Shown here: one piece after another, positions 41,909 to 54,448 of the stretch
Position numbering within the stretch: position 1 is the first letter of the stretch
How the letters are laid out: each line of letters starts with the position of its first letter
Origin: Xylocopa sonorina
Lineage: Eukaryota > Arthropoda > Insecta > Hymenoptera > Apidae
Direction of reading: 5' to 3'
DNA: 64,000 nucleotides
NCBI RefSeq assembly: GCF_050948175.1
Contig: NC_135206.1
Span: 1,627,170-1,691,169, forward strand
The notes under the pieces: model-generated
What the model was told of the DNA's origin: nothing
Databases searched by the model: none
Seen by the model: only the letters and a program-made list of their open reading frames with translations
Made by a program: the position numbers and the translations under genes

Positions 41909-44438
41909 AAAGGACCCTATTCAAAAACCATATGTTTTCGCCCCCAATCGATTTTGTTTAAACTTTGCATATTTGTAGATCTATATGTGTCTCATCAATT
42001 GCCAGAGTCTCTATCTGTCGGGCCTTTTAATAAAGGAGGGGGAGGGGGTCAAAGTACGCATTTGGCGAAAGATTTCGGAGGCTATAACTTTTGATTAAAA
42101 AAAGATATCGACTTGAATTTTGCGTCAAAAAATCACAAAAAAATTAGGCTTTCGAATGCTGTATAATTTTTTCTTTTTTCGGAATTTTTAAGTAACTTTT
42201 TATGCTTTTTTCTAGTTTTCGGGTTAGTGAAAAATTGCGAAAAATTGCTATTCCCAAAATAGGTATCCCTAGATTTTAACAAAAAACTCAGTATAGGAAG
42301 CTCATTTTATGCTCTTTAAGTGGTATAAATCTTACCCTGGGGAAACTTTTTGTTTAAAAGTTATAACATAATATTCGTGTCGATGCGCAAGCTGTGGACG
42401 CGAAATTCGAGCAAAACAAATGCTTTTCTTAACATATTGTGACTTATTATTAAAATTATTATCATCGGAGATTGAGATTATTATTGTACTAGGAAGAATT
42501 CGTTTCTAAAATACTTTTTAATTTAATGTTACTTACATTTTTTAAATAATATTACACGGGACAAAATTAAAAGACAAACTTCGGCAATTTCTCGTCGCAT
42601 AAATAATATTAATGAAGATGATGATGCAATAATCACCATATGGGATGGTACTTATGTTTATTTGCATAAAAGTACGAATTATCGCTTCCAAAGAGTGATG
42701 TATAGTGGTAAAAAAAAAAAAAGAACTTTTTAAAACCGATGCTGGCAGTAACTACGAATGGTTATATATTGGATGTTTTTGGTCCAAATAAATTGTGGGC
42801 AGCAACAGTATCTGATGCAGATATCTTTAGATTTATTATGAATACCGATTGGTTTAAGAACTTTTTCAAACCTGGTGATATCTTCATTCTTGACAGAGGC
42901 TTTTCCTACGTAAAAAATGAAATACTACAAAATAATTACAAAGTCGTCATTCCTGCCCTGCTAAAAAAAGGAGTTAAACAACTATCAACCTCTGAAGCAA
43001 ACGAAAGTCGAGTATGCACCAAACAAAGATGGGTAGTAGAAAGTGTAAATAGCTCACTTAAAAGATTTAAATATTTCAAAACAACTATAGCTTCAGAATG
43101 TGTCCCAAAATTGTTTGTAGATTTTAAAATTGCAAGTGCTCTTCACAACGCATACTTTGAACGAATATATAGTGATAATGATGATCCAGAAGTGGCTTCA
43201 ACTTTATTAAAAGACCTAAATAAACCAAATATAATGCAGCAAATTGTAGAATGCGAAGGTCTTGTAAAAAAAATAAAAAACTTTGAAAACATGACATTAG
43301 AACATTATGAAAACTTCCCAGCCTGGACATTAAAGTGCTTAAAATCGTTCACGGGATCATATCAATTATCACTTGCAAAGTCGTATATAGCGGATCACTT
43401 GCTTTCTGGAAAGTACCAATTTTTTATCAGCAAGGAAAGCTATCTTCCAGACTTCAGCAAATATGGATTGGATATTCAGACACCATTGTTCATAAAAGCT
43501 AAATTGCAATCACGACACTGTGATCAGAAGCTTTATTCGATATTCACTTTAATTGATATCGCACAGCCCACAATTACGTCTGTCAGAAGTTATTACTGCC
43601 AGTGTAGAAACGGAGCGAGGACTATTGGTTGCTGTGCTCATGTGTTAGCAACAATATGGTACCTGGGATTTGGACGATACAGTGATCTATCAGCACCAGC
43701 TAATTTTTTAAACATACATTTTCCTCATATAAGACCAACATCGGAAGATACAGAAGGTGAAGATAAATAACATACAAAAGAAAAAGGACATCTAGAAAAA
43801 GAGGAATAATGTAAATAACATTAAATTAAAAAGTATTTTAGAAACGAATTCTTCCTAGTACAATAATAATCTCAATCTCCGATGATAATAATTTTAATAA
43901 TAAGTCACAATATGTTAAGAAAAGCATTTGTTTTGCTCGAATTTCGCGTCCACAGCTTGCGCATCGACACGAATATTATGTTATAACTTTTAAACAAAAA
44001 GTTTCCCCAGGGTAAGATTTATACCACTTAAAGAGCATAAAATGAGCTTCCTATACTGAGTTTTTTGTTAAAATCTAGGGATACCTATTTTGGGAATAGC
44101 AATTTTTCGCAATTTTTCACTAACCCGAAAACTAGAAAAAAGCATAAAAAGTTACTTAAAAATTCCGAAAAAAGAAAAAATTATATAGCATTCGAAAGCC
44201 TAATTTTTTTGTGATTTTTTGACGCAAAATTCAAGTCGATATCTTTTTTTAATCAAAAGTTATAGCCTCCGAAATCTTTCGCCAAATGCGTACTTTGACC
44301 CCCTCCCCCTCCCTTATTAAAAGGCCCGACAGATAGAGACTCTGGCAATTGATGAGACACATATAGATCTACAAATATGCAAAGTTTAAACAAAATCGAT
44401 TGGGGGCGAAAACATATGGTTTTTGAATAGGGTCCTTT
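41909..44438 (+). mobile_element. ISL2EU-like DNA transposon with ~630-bp terminal inverted repeats
   Basis: 41909-42540 and the complement of 43805-44438 are nearly identical long inverted repeats beginning AAAGGACCCTATTCAAAAAC. Between them is a transposase gene. The PIF/Harbinger-related ISL2EU group is suggested by the transposase type. I see no convincing target duplication (flanks GTAAG and ACTCA), which leaves the exact termini open. A deletion derivative lies at 9613. Confidence 0.8.
42598..43770 (+). pseudogene. DDE_4-type transposase with C-terminal SWIM zinc finger
   Basis: The open part starts at ATG 42739 (343 codons). The true coding clearly begins upstream, where IITIWDGTYVYLHKS (first catalytic Asp) is readable at about 42625-42670, but a 13-A run near 42710-42722 shifts the frame. 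Within the ORF are the second Asp (DIFILDRGFSYVKNE) and the Glu motif (RWVVESVNSSLKRFKYF). The C-terminus has a SWIM-type finger, YYCQCRNGARTIGCCAHVL. The order matches ISL2EU-like transposases, which excise and insert the element. The run could be a true inactivating indel or a length error; otherwise this copy looks intact. Confidence 0.8.
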
Positions 44439-44931
44439 ACTCAATTCAATAATAAAAATCATTTGATTATTTAAAATTTTCCAAGTAGTCAAAATGACTG
44501 CTTTTGGGCAATATATACCGGAAATGAAGGAGGGGAGGCAACTACAACGATTAAATAAACGCATTTATAAGTTGTACAAAAGTCACAAAATTCTAAGAAG
44601 CTGTGTCATTATATATATAATTGCTTTTCTAATTGAAATAGAAAAGCAGTGAAAATGATTTCTTTAAGCAATGTGGTGTTAAGGACACTTACGTCTATAT
44701 TTATTTCGTAGGTATTTAATCATTTGTCTCCTAGTCAATTCCTTCATAATTATATCACTGTCTCTCAAGTTGCAATCTTCCCTATCGTGCCCCTGTAATA
44801 TGGCCGCCTCTGTCACTGTTCTGTATATACGGTAGAAATTTCACTACGCGATATGTTCGTTTGTCATATGATTAAAATTGTCTTTAAAAGATTGTAAAAT
44901 TGTAAAATGAATAAATAAATAAATATTATCA
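44439..44931. other. Unassigned interspace with an AATAAATAAATAAAT tail
   Basis: No gene seen. The (TAAA)n-like stretch at about 44910-44925 could be the 3' tail of a plus-strand LINE whose body is not recognisable here. Confidence 0.35.
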
Positions 44932-46470
44932 TCATGTATTTCTACGTGTTTTCCGATACCAGCTTCTAGTTTTTTTCTTTGTATATCCCATGGGCTGGCA
45001 GATTAAAACTATATGCAGGACATTATCCACTACTCCCGTACAAAATAGCCATCTAGGAGTAGTGCATTTGCTGATTCTTTTCTTATAGCTGGAAAAGGAG
45101 CCGTGATCTGTTAATAACTGAGTTATATAAAAGTGTCTGGTTGGCAAAAGTCTCCTTTTGTCAGCCATTCTTTTAAATCGGGAATTAATTTCTTTGTCCA
45201 TTGCGCATGAGTGACTTTGCCGCTTCTTCTTGTTTCTTAATTTCAGTAATAAGTTTTTTCTAGTCTATCACACTGATACTCATAGACTAATTTCTTTTTT
45301 CTCCTCATAAATTCTATTACGTTCACTAATTTTAATATAGGCAGCTATTCATTTATGCACAATAGGTCTTTGAGAGGAAATTAATATTCTTGCGAGGTTC
45401 ATGTATTTTAGACACGTACTCCACATAGGGGCTCCATATAACATTATGGATTCCCATGTGTAATAATATAGTTTTCTAACTTTATATTCGGGCTTCTTCA
45501 AGTTTGGTAGTGGCCGGAACTTTCCTGTACCATCGACGAGTATTCCTAGCTATTTAAGGAAGGGTACGTTCTTTATAGTATAGGAATTTCCTATAACTTT
45601 TACGTTATTTCCTTATGTAATATTCCAAAATAACAGTCCTAAAATTGATCCCTGCGGTATACCTCCGTAAACTTTTATTTCTTTAACATCTAACTCCGTG
45701 AAGTAATTGATAGACCTAACACTTAGATAGTTACGGATAGAACGTAATAAGTATGGTGGAACATCCTTATTTCGAAGGGTGTCCCGAATATGCTTCCATT
45801 TGAGCGTGTATTAAACGCAGTTTTGACATTTAACGTCATGAAAGCACACCATTGCTTTCTGTTACCTATTTTTTTCGCGCTATCGAGAAGATTGTCTATC
45901 GCATCTAGTATACTTCTATATTATCTAATAAACCCGTATTGCCTCGGATGTAAATTAGTAACGGATTCTAATTTCTCTAACCGTTTTTTGATTATTGTTT
46001 CCCAGATTTTAGACATCCCCCCCCAATATACACAGCGGGCGATATTCATTACTTTTTACACCTCCCTTGCCTGTATTGTTTTTTAATCAATACAAGCAGC
46101 CTCGCAGTCTTCCATTCAGCGGGAATAAAGCCAAATTTCAAGGTGGAGTTAAACAATCTTTTCATATCTTCTACTTTATTAGCAATTATAACCATTCGTT
46201 ATATTAACGTTCAGAGGGACTCCTCGCTGCTGATCAATTCCGCAGAGCCTTTTCCATCGGTATCCACAGACTTAATTACCTTTCAACTTTTTCATGACAG
46301 TCTTGTATGGTAACCCCCACAGGTCAGTGTCCAATGTTCTTTTGCTTGTCTTGTATTCTTGTAACAGTAGCTTATAATTTAGTCATTTTCCCTCTCTTTT
46401 TATTAGCTTCCCGTATTAATTTCTTGATTTTATCGTTCCACCAGTGTTCAGTGAACAACTCTTTTTACGG
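44932..46470 (-). pseudogene. R1-type LINE reverse transcriptase, 3' half, heavily decayed
   Basis: Minus-strand fragments in RT order. NEYRPLCILGGMSKIWE and KRLEKLESVTNLHPRQYGF lie near 46030-45930, then AFNTLKWKHIRDTLR near 45800, the core YGGIPQGSILG near 45640-45672, and finally RHFYITQLLTDHGSFSSYKK (45150-45080), which begins the Cys-rich C-terminal segment. Stops and frameshifts occur throughout. The endonuclease and ORF1 are missing. Confidence 0.75.
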
Positions 46471-46639
46471 CAGAGTAACTTCTCCTTCGCCGTGAATACA
46501 ATTATATGTATTGTATTACACTTTCCAACATATTAGTAAGTCACCGATTATGCGTGCCCGAATGTTTACATTAAACTTCCCTTGGCTACGCTGCTGACGT
46601 ATTGCACGATGATTTTCGGTAGCATAATGGTGCATATTA

Positions 46640-47090
46640 TGTACATTCATTATACCATCTCGCGTAAAGTAGGATTCATAAATCCACAGAATGAAATGAA
46701 AGAAATAATCCCGCCCTCTATCGGAAGACTTTGATCGCTCTCTACTAGTCGCTGAACACTTGTTAAAAAATTATGAGAATAATGACATCCAACTGAGCGT
46801 CCTGACGAGCGAAGTAGCGACCAAAGTTCCATTTGTCGTCGAGGAACAGTTCGAGGTAATTCATCTCGCTCTGCATTGTAACTTTAATCGGTTTGATATT
46901 AACCACTTTGTTTTCTCCTCTTGAATCTTTTCGTATACCCTCGGAGCAGAAGCCTATCTTCTCGATGGCGTTTACCACGGCCACGACTGTGATTTCCGCT
47001 GGCAGATGACTCTCTGATGGTCGGTGTCCATTTTCAATACCAGAGTGTTATCTGCGTAGCAAGTTAATAATTGATAGATGGCACTCCTGT
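46640..47090 (-). pseudogene. Second R1-type LINE fragment (RT thumb region)
   Basis: The minus-strand frame has AVVNAIEKIGFCSEGIRKD, then NIKPIKVTMQSEMNYLELFL and DDKWNFGRYFARQDAQLDV. This is the segment after the RT palm in R1-clade elements (LGL.LD..W.FG.HF). It belongs to a copy different from the one at 44.9-46.5 kb because the same region is represented separately. Confidence 0.6.
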
Positions 47091-47141
47091 TGGCATTGCC
47101 GATTTTAAGACCGCGTCGTACCGTAAATTCCATAATAGCGG

Positions 47142-48181
47142 CACAGTATACAATAGCGCAAGTGGCACGATTTTGTTTTGCTCTTTAGTTTTGCTTTCTC
47201 TCTCTTTTTTAGCACACAAAAAGACATGTGCAGAAGATGCTGTAAATGTTGAAGACGAGAATAAGTAATATATATTAATAGAATAATGAAAATTATATTT
47301 TATATTTTTTTGTAATTTTCTATAATATATATATTTTATTACTTTTGTATTTTTAATTATTAAATTTATAAATTATATCTAAATTGTTTTCAGCAATGCT
47401 AAAACCTCTAAAATAATTCTGTTAACCTGCCATTCTGCTACCAGTAATTTTGATATAGAAGTAATGAATCCGTAAGTTTATACTTTTACTGTATTTTATT
47501 TTATTTTATTTCATATTATTTTGTTGTTCATTTTGTGTCAGCTAATTTATAATTATATAATTGTATATCATATATTTAAAAATCCTTTTTATGAATGTAA
47601 CAGATTTGAATATTACAGGGGCTGAGGAGCCTAGAAGTAGCCTGGTAACAACTCGTACAAAGAAATTGTTAGATGATACTTTCGGAATAAAAAAATTACG
47701 CCAACAAGTTAAAAAATTAACAGCGCAAAATAGAGCATTGTATGAACAAATTTTGCGATTGCATGTAAAGGAAAAGAAGGAAAAACCAATCACTACGAGT
47801 AGACAAGATGAATATAACAATTTGAGGGAACTAGATTGTAAATTATTACCAGAAGATTTTAATAGCTAAACAAATGGACTCACAATGTAAAAGTAAATGT
47901 GGCAGAAGATATGATTCACAGTCCAAAAAATTTGCCTTGCCATTATGTTTTTCAAGCCCACCAACTTACAAGGAATTACAAAAATCAATGGCATTATCAA
48001 TCCGCACTTTGCAGTTATTTACATTGGGTAGCTGAAATATGAAATATGGAAGGAATTGGAAGAAATAAAAAATAGGATGCAATATATATATACTGAATTT
48101 TTATGACGCACATGCGCAATCAATTTTTTGGAACACCGACATCAAAGTTACCGACAGAAAGTTTCGCTACTGTATCCTGTG
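47142..48181 (+). mobile_element. P-element-like copy with transposase remnants
   Basis: Left end CACAGTATACAATAGCGCAAG, right end CGCTACTGTATCCTGTG. Flanks (ATAGCGG and CCACCAT) do not match, so the target duplication is lost or the copy is a recombinant. Its right end abuts the Gag fragment at the inner boundary of the right inverted-repeat arm. Confidence 0.8.
47591..48035 (+). pseudogene. P-element-like transposase fragment
   Basis: From ATG 47591, 92 codons: MNVTDLNITGAEEPRS, then the zipper KKLRQQVKKLTAQNRALYEQ and a basic stretch ending in LLPEDFNS. In another frame (47898-48035) it continues with RRYDSQSKKFALPLCFSSPP and TYKELQKSMALSIRTLQLF, a close match to the opening of the P/THAP9-type transposase catalytic region. 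It ends at a stop. This is the best evidence that the CACAGTATAC family belongs to the P superfamily. The catalytic acidic residues are not present. Confidence 0.75.
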
Positions 48182-48655
48182 CCACCATGCTTTCCACGCA
48201 CACCAGTGAGGAACGACGAGTAGATCATTTCCGCCGGTTTGGACCGAAATTCGAGGGGCGATCGGATGAAGATGCGGAGGAATATCTCCTCCGATTGCAT
48301 GAATATTGTTCGCGCTGGGCCAACACCAAGGAGGAAATACTTCAGGTGTTAGATGAATCGTTACAGGGAACGGCCTTTATATGGTACTGGGTGGAAAAAG
48401 ATTCGTGGACGGACTATGACGGGTTTATCTATCATTTCCGGGTGCAATTCGGGCACAATGATTTGCAGGAAGGGTTGCGTCATGAAGTAGAGCACCGAAC
48501 GTAGAGCCAGTTCGAGCAGTTGGCGGACTATATCACAGAAATGAAAATGTATTTTCGGTATTTAGATCCGCCGTTATCACTGGAGAACCAGCTTACACTT
48601 TGCTACCGACATTTAAGATCGGATGTTGAAAAATATTCCGGACCGATCTTTTAAG
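48182..48655 (+). pseudogene. LTR-retrotransposon Gag fragment (T2), right copy
   Basis: The open plus-strand frame includes FGPKFEGRSDEDAEEYLLRL, ALQGTAF-like LQGTAFIWYWVEKDSWTDYD and FRVQFGHNDLQEGLRHEVEH. The spaced Trp/Phe pattern is that of the retrotransposon Gag capsid domain. A stop near 48502 precedes an in-frame continuation (SQFEQLADYITEMK). It is cut at the left by the P-like terminus. Confidence 0.7.
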
Positions 48656-49044
48656 TGAAGCAGATGGGAGGAGTAACAAGAGGACCGGGAAACTGAATAG
48701 CCGAGCAGTGACGTAGTGGCATAGTCAATCTACTTACCCTCCCCCCAGTCCCAACACCACTTCCCGTGACCGACCGCGGATCCAAAGCCGCAACCTAGAC
48801 GCTCTAGCGAATAAGCGAGAGTGAATGAGCGGGTTATGTATGGTTGCGTGTGTGCTCAGGTTATCTTAGAGATAACCTACGGCAAGTGAGGGGGAGTTGT
48901 GACATGGTGACATCGCAAGGCTCGTCCCCCACCTGCTTCTGTTAGCTTAGCTCGTTGATCACCAGCCATGCGAGAAGAGTGATGCGGACCTTCCCTCACA
49001 GATTAATAATTTCACGCTGCAACACACCTGCAAATATTATTATA
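48656..49044 (+). other. Decayed gag/leader sequence between gag T2 and LTR T2 (right arm)
   Basis: Counterpart of 37355-37790. It contains a near-perfect palindrome around AGGTTATCTTAGAGAT (48858-48878). No intact frame. Confidence 0.4.
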
Positions 49045-49506
49045 AGATAAGGGAATTATCTTTATTAATAGTTAATCGACAATTCAGGTTTCAATTGATA
49101 TACGTGGAATATTCTAGAAAGTGTGGAACGAATGAGTTTCCAATCGACGAGTAGATTGTTCATCATCCGTTTTCAAAATAACATCCAAGTTGAAAAGAAC
49201 AATCTGTCGATTTATAAATATTGTAGAGCGTGAATAGTTTTATTGCGACTGGGTATGTGTCTAAACAGATGTAATTGCGAATATTCTCGAGTACTAGTTA
49301 TTCCAGAATATTCCAAAATTAATACGAAAGAGTATATGCGCACGTGTATGTGAGCGCCATGGAAATTCGGAGGTAAGGATCGAGAATATACTCTGAGGGA
49401 GTGTATAAAAGGATGAGGGCGAGACAGAGTTAATTTTTAGTTCCAGTTAAAGAAATGCAATTCTGTGTTCAATAAAATTTCCACCCAATTCTCGCGAAAC
49501 TTTACA
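49045..49506 (+). repeat. LTR-like sequence T2, right arm
   Basis: The plus strand has TATAAAA at 49404, AATAAA at 49471 and the CTTTACA end at 49506. It is the counterpart of 36872-37350. The start is uncertain. Confidence 0.6.
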
Positions 49507-49764
49507 ATCTACTAAAGTTTTATCTCAATACTATATTTCTTATATAATGTAGATTGTTACATTTGAGATAAATTATATTATTACACATAAATATGTACAT
49601 ACTATATACATATGTATCTGCACGTATGCTATTATCGTACACAAACGTATAGTATTTATTTGTAATAATGAAATCTTATACATTAAAATATATAATTTTC
49701 AAAACTTTACTGTGCAATATTTATACATGAGATGGTGCATATTTGTGTATAGAAATAAATATTT

Positions 49765-50784
49765 TTAGTTGGATACAGTCCTTTCAAACTCGTTTATATG
49801 TTCCATTAGCTCTTGTCTCTGGTTTGCGTTTAGTTTTTCGAGTTTAGCAATATCCTCGTCGCTAATCTTTGATAACTGATCGGTTAATTTACTAATTCTG
49901 TCGCAATAATAATGAATCTTTAGGGTATTTACACTTGTCCGAATACATTCAAACGATGAAATCGTAGCAATGTAATGTTTGTGCCAGTATTCTATCCGTT
50001 CAGTGGGAATTTTATTATTTTTACTAGCTATTGCTTCTATATACGTGTTCAATGTAACGGGTACTCTGCCCGAATAATTGTTTAACATTAAGTTGCTCCG
50101 TTGTCTTAAGAATTGATTGACTGAATCCATGAGCTGAATAGAGAACGAGCAAACCGACAAATTCGAATCATGGTACGACGAATCTTCTTCTTTCTTACAT
50201 TGCAGTGACGCAATTACAGTTCGTTTGAATACTCCATCTATTTTCACAACTAGTTGTTTGCGACTAGTTCTCCCGGAAGAGAAAAGCAAGGCAAAATCTG
50301 CTGGTACGCAATGTTCGGTTAACTTGCCCAACTCGAACATCACGCTATGTTCCAAGTAAAATGGGAGATTCAAAAACGGATGCCTTTCCTTTGACGCAGT
50401 TACTTGCGAACGTTTACGCGATGAAATGGTAAACGCGGAATTGAAATTCATATTGTACACTTCGTTATCGTTCGTCATGTGACAAATTCTCTTCAAATCA
50501 GCCTCGGAACGCCAGATTAAGATGCCCAAGCAAAACCAGGACCAAACGTATAAACTCGGATAGCGCTCGTACAGCTTGTTGTATTTCTGTTTATACATAT
50601 TCCTCAACAAGTTGAACAGATACTTTCGATTATGAACGAACGAAGGATGTTTCATGTACAACGTAAACAATGTGTCTTCATTGTCCAACAATGTCATCTG
50701 TTTAACTTTTTCAAAATCCGATTTTAATATATCCGCAAAAACACTGTCGATGTTTATCCGCTCACTTTGTCTGGACTGCTCCAT
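49765..50784 (-). CDS. Intact 339-codon ORF of unknown family, right copy
   Basis: Same length and frame as the copy at 35594-36613. About seven nucleotide changes give five residue changes (for example ITASK/VTASK, HSPMF/HSVMF, LLFYSG/LLFSSG) and at least one silent change. The ORF is uninterrupted in both arms, but divergence is too low to tell selection from recency. The excess of replacement over silent changes gives no support for constraint since duplication. Confidence 0.6.
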   Translation of the reverse strand: MEQSRQSERINIDSVFADILKSDFEKVKQMTLLDNEDTLFTLYMKHPSFVHNRKYLFNLLRNMYKQKYNKLYERYPSLYVWSWFCLGILIWRSEADLKRICHMTNDNEVYNMNFNSAFTISSRKRSQVTASKERHPFLNLPFYLEHSVMFELGKLTEHCVPADFALLFSSGRTSRKQLVVKIDGVFKRTVIASLQCKKEEDSSYHDSNLSVCSFSIQLMDSVNQFLRQRSNLMLNNYSGRVPVTLNTYIEAIASKNNKIPTERIEYWHKHYIATISSFECIRTSVNTLKIHYYCDRISKLTDQLSKISDEDIAKLEKLNANQRQELMEHINEFERTVSN

Positions 50785-53700
50785 TTATGAAACAAATAAA
50801 ATTGCGATAAGTACAGAATATCTCGTATGTAATTCATAATAATTAGGCTAAGTCTATCACAAGATCATGGCCTATTTACAGGAGAGCCTTAGTATGGCGG
50901 AGAAATGTAGCACTTTATGAAAACTGTTAAACGATGTTTCGATAAACGATGTTTTGGTCAAATTTCAGCAGGTGTTGGATGAATTTAATATATTAGAGCG
51001 AATTTATATTTAACCAAATTATATCGATACATTTATGAAATATACGTTGCATATTTGTTAAACAAACTTGTGGGTTCCGGTTTATTGAAAGTATGACATT
51101 ACTTTTCAAGAAAATTTCGAGAGAAGATGATTTTTTTTTGTTTTATTTTCACATGAAACAATTCGATCTTGTAATAACTTCGATAAAAGAGATGTCGTCT
51201 GCCAAAGTAATTTAGTATATAGTAGATTTAAAGACGTTGAATAATATCGTAACAAAAAACATGAACAAACTACCAGAATAAGCCGACATCCAGATAAACC
51301 ATATTTACTATAATAGATTACGCGAAAGCATACAAGTGTATAGAAATATTAGACAGACACATTGTCAAAAACACATTTGTTCAAAAACATATGTTTCTGA
51401 CAGTGTTACAAGTCAATTTTTTCTTCCGTTGAGATAATTAAGGGTTTGCGTTTAAAAATATTGACAAGCGTTAATTTTTAACGCAGTAAACATGTTAAAT
51501 TTTATTATTATGCAATAATAATTAATTAAAGTGTTAAAGAAGAAACGATATTTTTAGCTAGAAGTGGACTTAGTTAAGATAACCAAAAATAATGAATTCA
51601 TTTATATTTCTCCTTTACGTTTAGCCTAGTAAAGTTTAGAAGAAATTAGTATCACCATATTTCTTTTTCGTTATAGGTCTTGAAGTTTGATATAGAGGCA
51701 ACATAGTAATTTTGCTGAAATTTTTTGGCCTTCCTTGATTTCCAAATAAAAGAATAATTTTAAATGGCGTACTTTATTCCGTACAGGTTTTATACAAAAT
51801 TTTGTGCGACTAATCCACGCATATTTTCAGCCAATTTACAATTTCTACGTCCGTATTTCTTTTCGTGTTTGATATTGTCTCTTCTAGGGACTTGGTTCAG
51901 AGAAAATCTTCTCGTTTCATTATATGTAAAGGAATCTACTTCTTTTTCTTTTCTGGCCAATTCTTTATTACTAATGGACTTGTTCCATTTTCAAAAATAA
52001 CACTTTACAGCGAGAATTCTTTTGACTAAATTATAAAGAAACAATTTTCCGTTCAATGTGCGTTTATAAATAGATAAGAAGGAGATGTATATTTCGCTAG
52101 AACTGTTATTAATTCATTGTTTCCAAAATTGGACATATACCATTTTCAAATAAAACCTCAAGCTTAATGTCAATTTATGAGAAATGTATCACTGTGCAGC
52201 ACCAGCCCTAATTGTAGCCAGAAACCGTCACAGATCTATACAATGGCTTAACGTTACAAATTAACGGTAATTTTGCCCAGGGAAATTTATCCGTCAATGG
52301 TGCTGTACATGAATTTTTCATATCATTCCCTCGATTAGTTGAAAAACTAGCAAATTTATTACCTACAAACAGAAAAAGCGTACTCTTGCAAACGATGACA
52401 CTCTACAGTCACTCGATAAAGTACTTAACTGGGATGCTGACAAATAAATCCCATTATGATGAAAATTAATAAGGGTAATATGAATTTAAACACGTCGCCT
52501 TCTATTACTATACGCCCCTACACTATCATGATTGTCGTCGGTGGTAACGTCGTGGTGTTGATCATTTTTCGTCATCTGGAAATTGGTTTGGCATTTTTTG
52601 TTGGTATGTATTTGAACTAATGTGTACATGTGTGCGTGTAGGCGAATGGGAGGCCTAGAGATTCGCTGAAGTTTCGACTGTCGTTTGTTTTTTCTTTTCT
52701 ACCGTTGCGTGATGTTCAATTTGGCGATACTCAGTCGGGAATCGTAGTTCGCAAGGTTTACGCAGTGTCTTTTTTTTAATGTGTACATTAGCGAGTACTA
52801 GACTGTCCATATAGCCTACAGACACACAGGTCAACTCATATACCTTGACTTCTGCCTTGCAAAAAAACGGAACTAAAAAAACAATGTGCTATTGAAGCGA
52901 TGAAAATTGTAGTACGGTACAAATGATGGTTATTAAAAGTAAAAGTTTCACATTACCTAACACTATAACATCTAATTCTGTTAACGGTATGCAATATTAC
53001 GTAGAATTTATTATAACGTATTAACAACTTTTCGAATGCATCAAACAGAAGATCGTGTACTATTATAAGAAACATGCCAGATGTTGTCAGTAATTCACAT
53101 TAAAGATAATATTCTGGTTTATTGTGAAATTACGTCAGTTTTTGCTGGGTCTCGTATCATTTTCAAATACATTGTTTCCCATTATGGACGCCATACCAAG
53201 AGAAAACTGGTTGTCAAAAGGTAAATATCCATAAACGTCGCAACTATTGAAAGTCAGCCTACGACCGAATCACACTTTGGCTGGGATACATAAACACTTG
53301 CGCGTAACACGAGAAATGTTGCTCGCGAAATACGATCATGTAACTGCCAAAAAAAACCGAGAAAACGTCTCATTTATTCTTTCGAGCAACGAACTATTCG
53401 AATTATTCAAACCAATGGGTGGTTAACGTCAGAAGTTACTCTGTTGTTGCAAAAACCAGTTAAGAATTTATCATATTGGACAATTAGAAAATTTGCTTCG
53501 TCTATCTCAATAGTCTGATAGTAACCGCTGAACACATCACTGGTTTTATAAACTATGATTCATCATTAATGTAAATAAAAAATTCTTCTGGGCAAGCCAC
53601 CAATGTTTAACGATCGAATAGTTGTAAGAATCAATAATAAAAATTTATTTAAAAAATAATAGGAAGCGCTATATAAATTCTGAAAGTATGTGCATACGTA

Positions 53701-54448
53701 CATTTTTAGGCTTTACTTTTCTAGCGTAGACAGCAGAATTTAGTGTTGTGTATCGTGCACAAAAAGTATAAATGAGCGAATTTACACTAAATAAAGTTTC
53801 GTAGTTTTGTTAGCCACTATGACACTGATTTACGTTGCAGTTATAATTAACTTATGTTCGCAATTATATACTAAAGATAACTATCTAATCTAATCCAAGT
53901 ATATAATCTCATCATTGATGCGTCACTTTTGACTCCCTGTATATGAATGATAACGTTTTATTATCAACTGCACTCAAATTAGAATTAAATTTTCATATGA
54001 GCCTTCTATTACACCTATTACCGAGATTTTGCATCCATCAAGCGTGAAGGTCTTCCTTGCGACTTTCAACTTGGAAGTGCAATGTAGCTGAATAATTGAC
54101 ACTGTTGGATGATTATAATATGATATTGGATGCACGAATAAAACCAGGTTCAAAGTGTAATATCTTCGATAATTTCTATATACCTTATCTTACATGCATC
54201 AATGTTTATTATTGGATTTTTAAAATTTACAGAGCATTCGATTTCGTTCAAAGTCACCGCATACACGTAAATAATCGTGTTCTAGCATAAATCTGAATAT
54301 CGGCGATCATCGAATTGTCTTTAATTTCCTTCGAAATCACAAATACATTTTTCGTTTGATCCGTTACAAATTTCATATTATCGACAGCACTTGCATGGTT
54401 CCCGGTGTCAAAAGTGGTTCCATAAAGTTTCATGGCTCGTCACCATAG
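50785..54448. other. Non-coding part of the right arm
   Basis: Counterpart of 31316-35593 without the solo LTR. It holds the empty LTR target (about 52760-52775), a 33-bp segment absent from the left arm (about 52294-52326), and the eroded MKLYGTTFDTGNHASAV frame near 54180-54433 on the minus strand. Confidence 0.6.

Noticed and set aside
41756..42094. ORFs in the long TIRs (also 44253-44564)
   Set aside because: Identical because the TIRs are inverted copies; they overlap no transposase frame.
48858..48878. Perfect-looking palindrome as terminator or hairpin RNA
   Set aside because: Isolated short palindrome within decayed gag/leader DNA; no supporting context.
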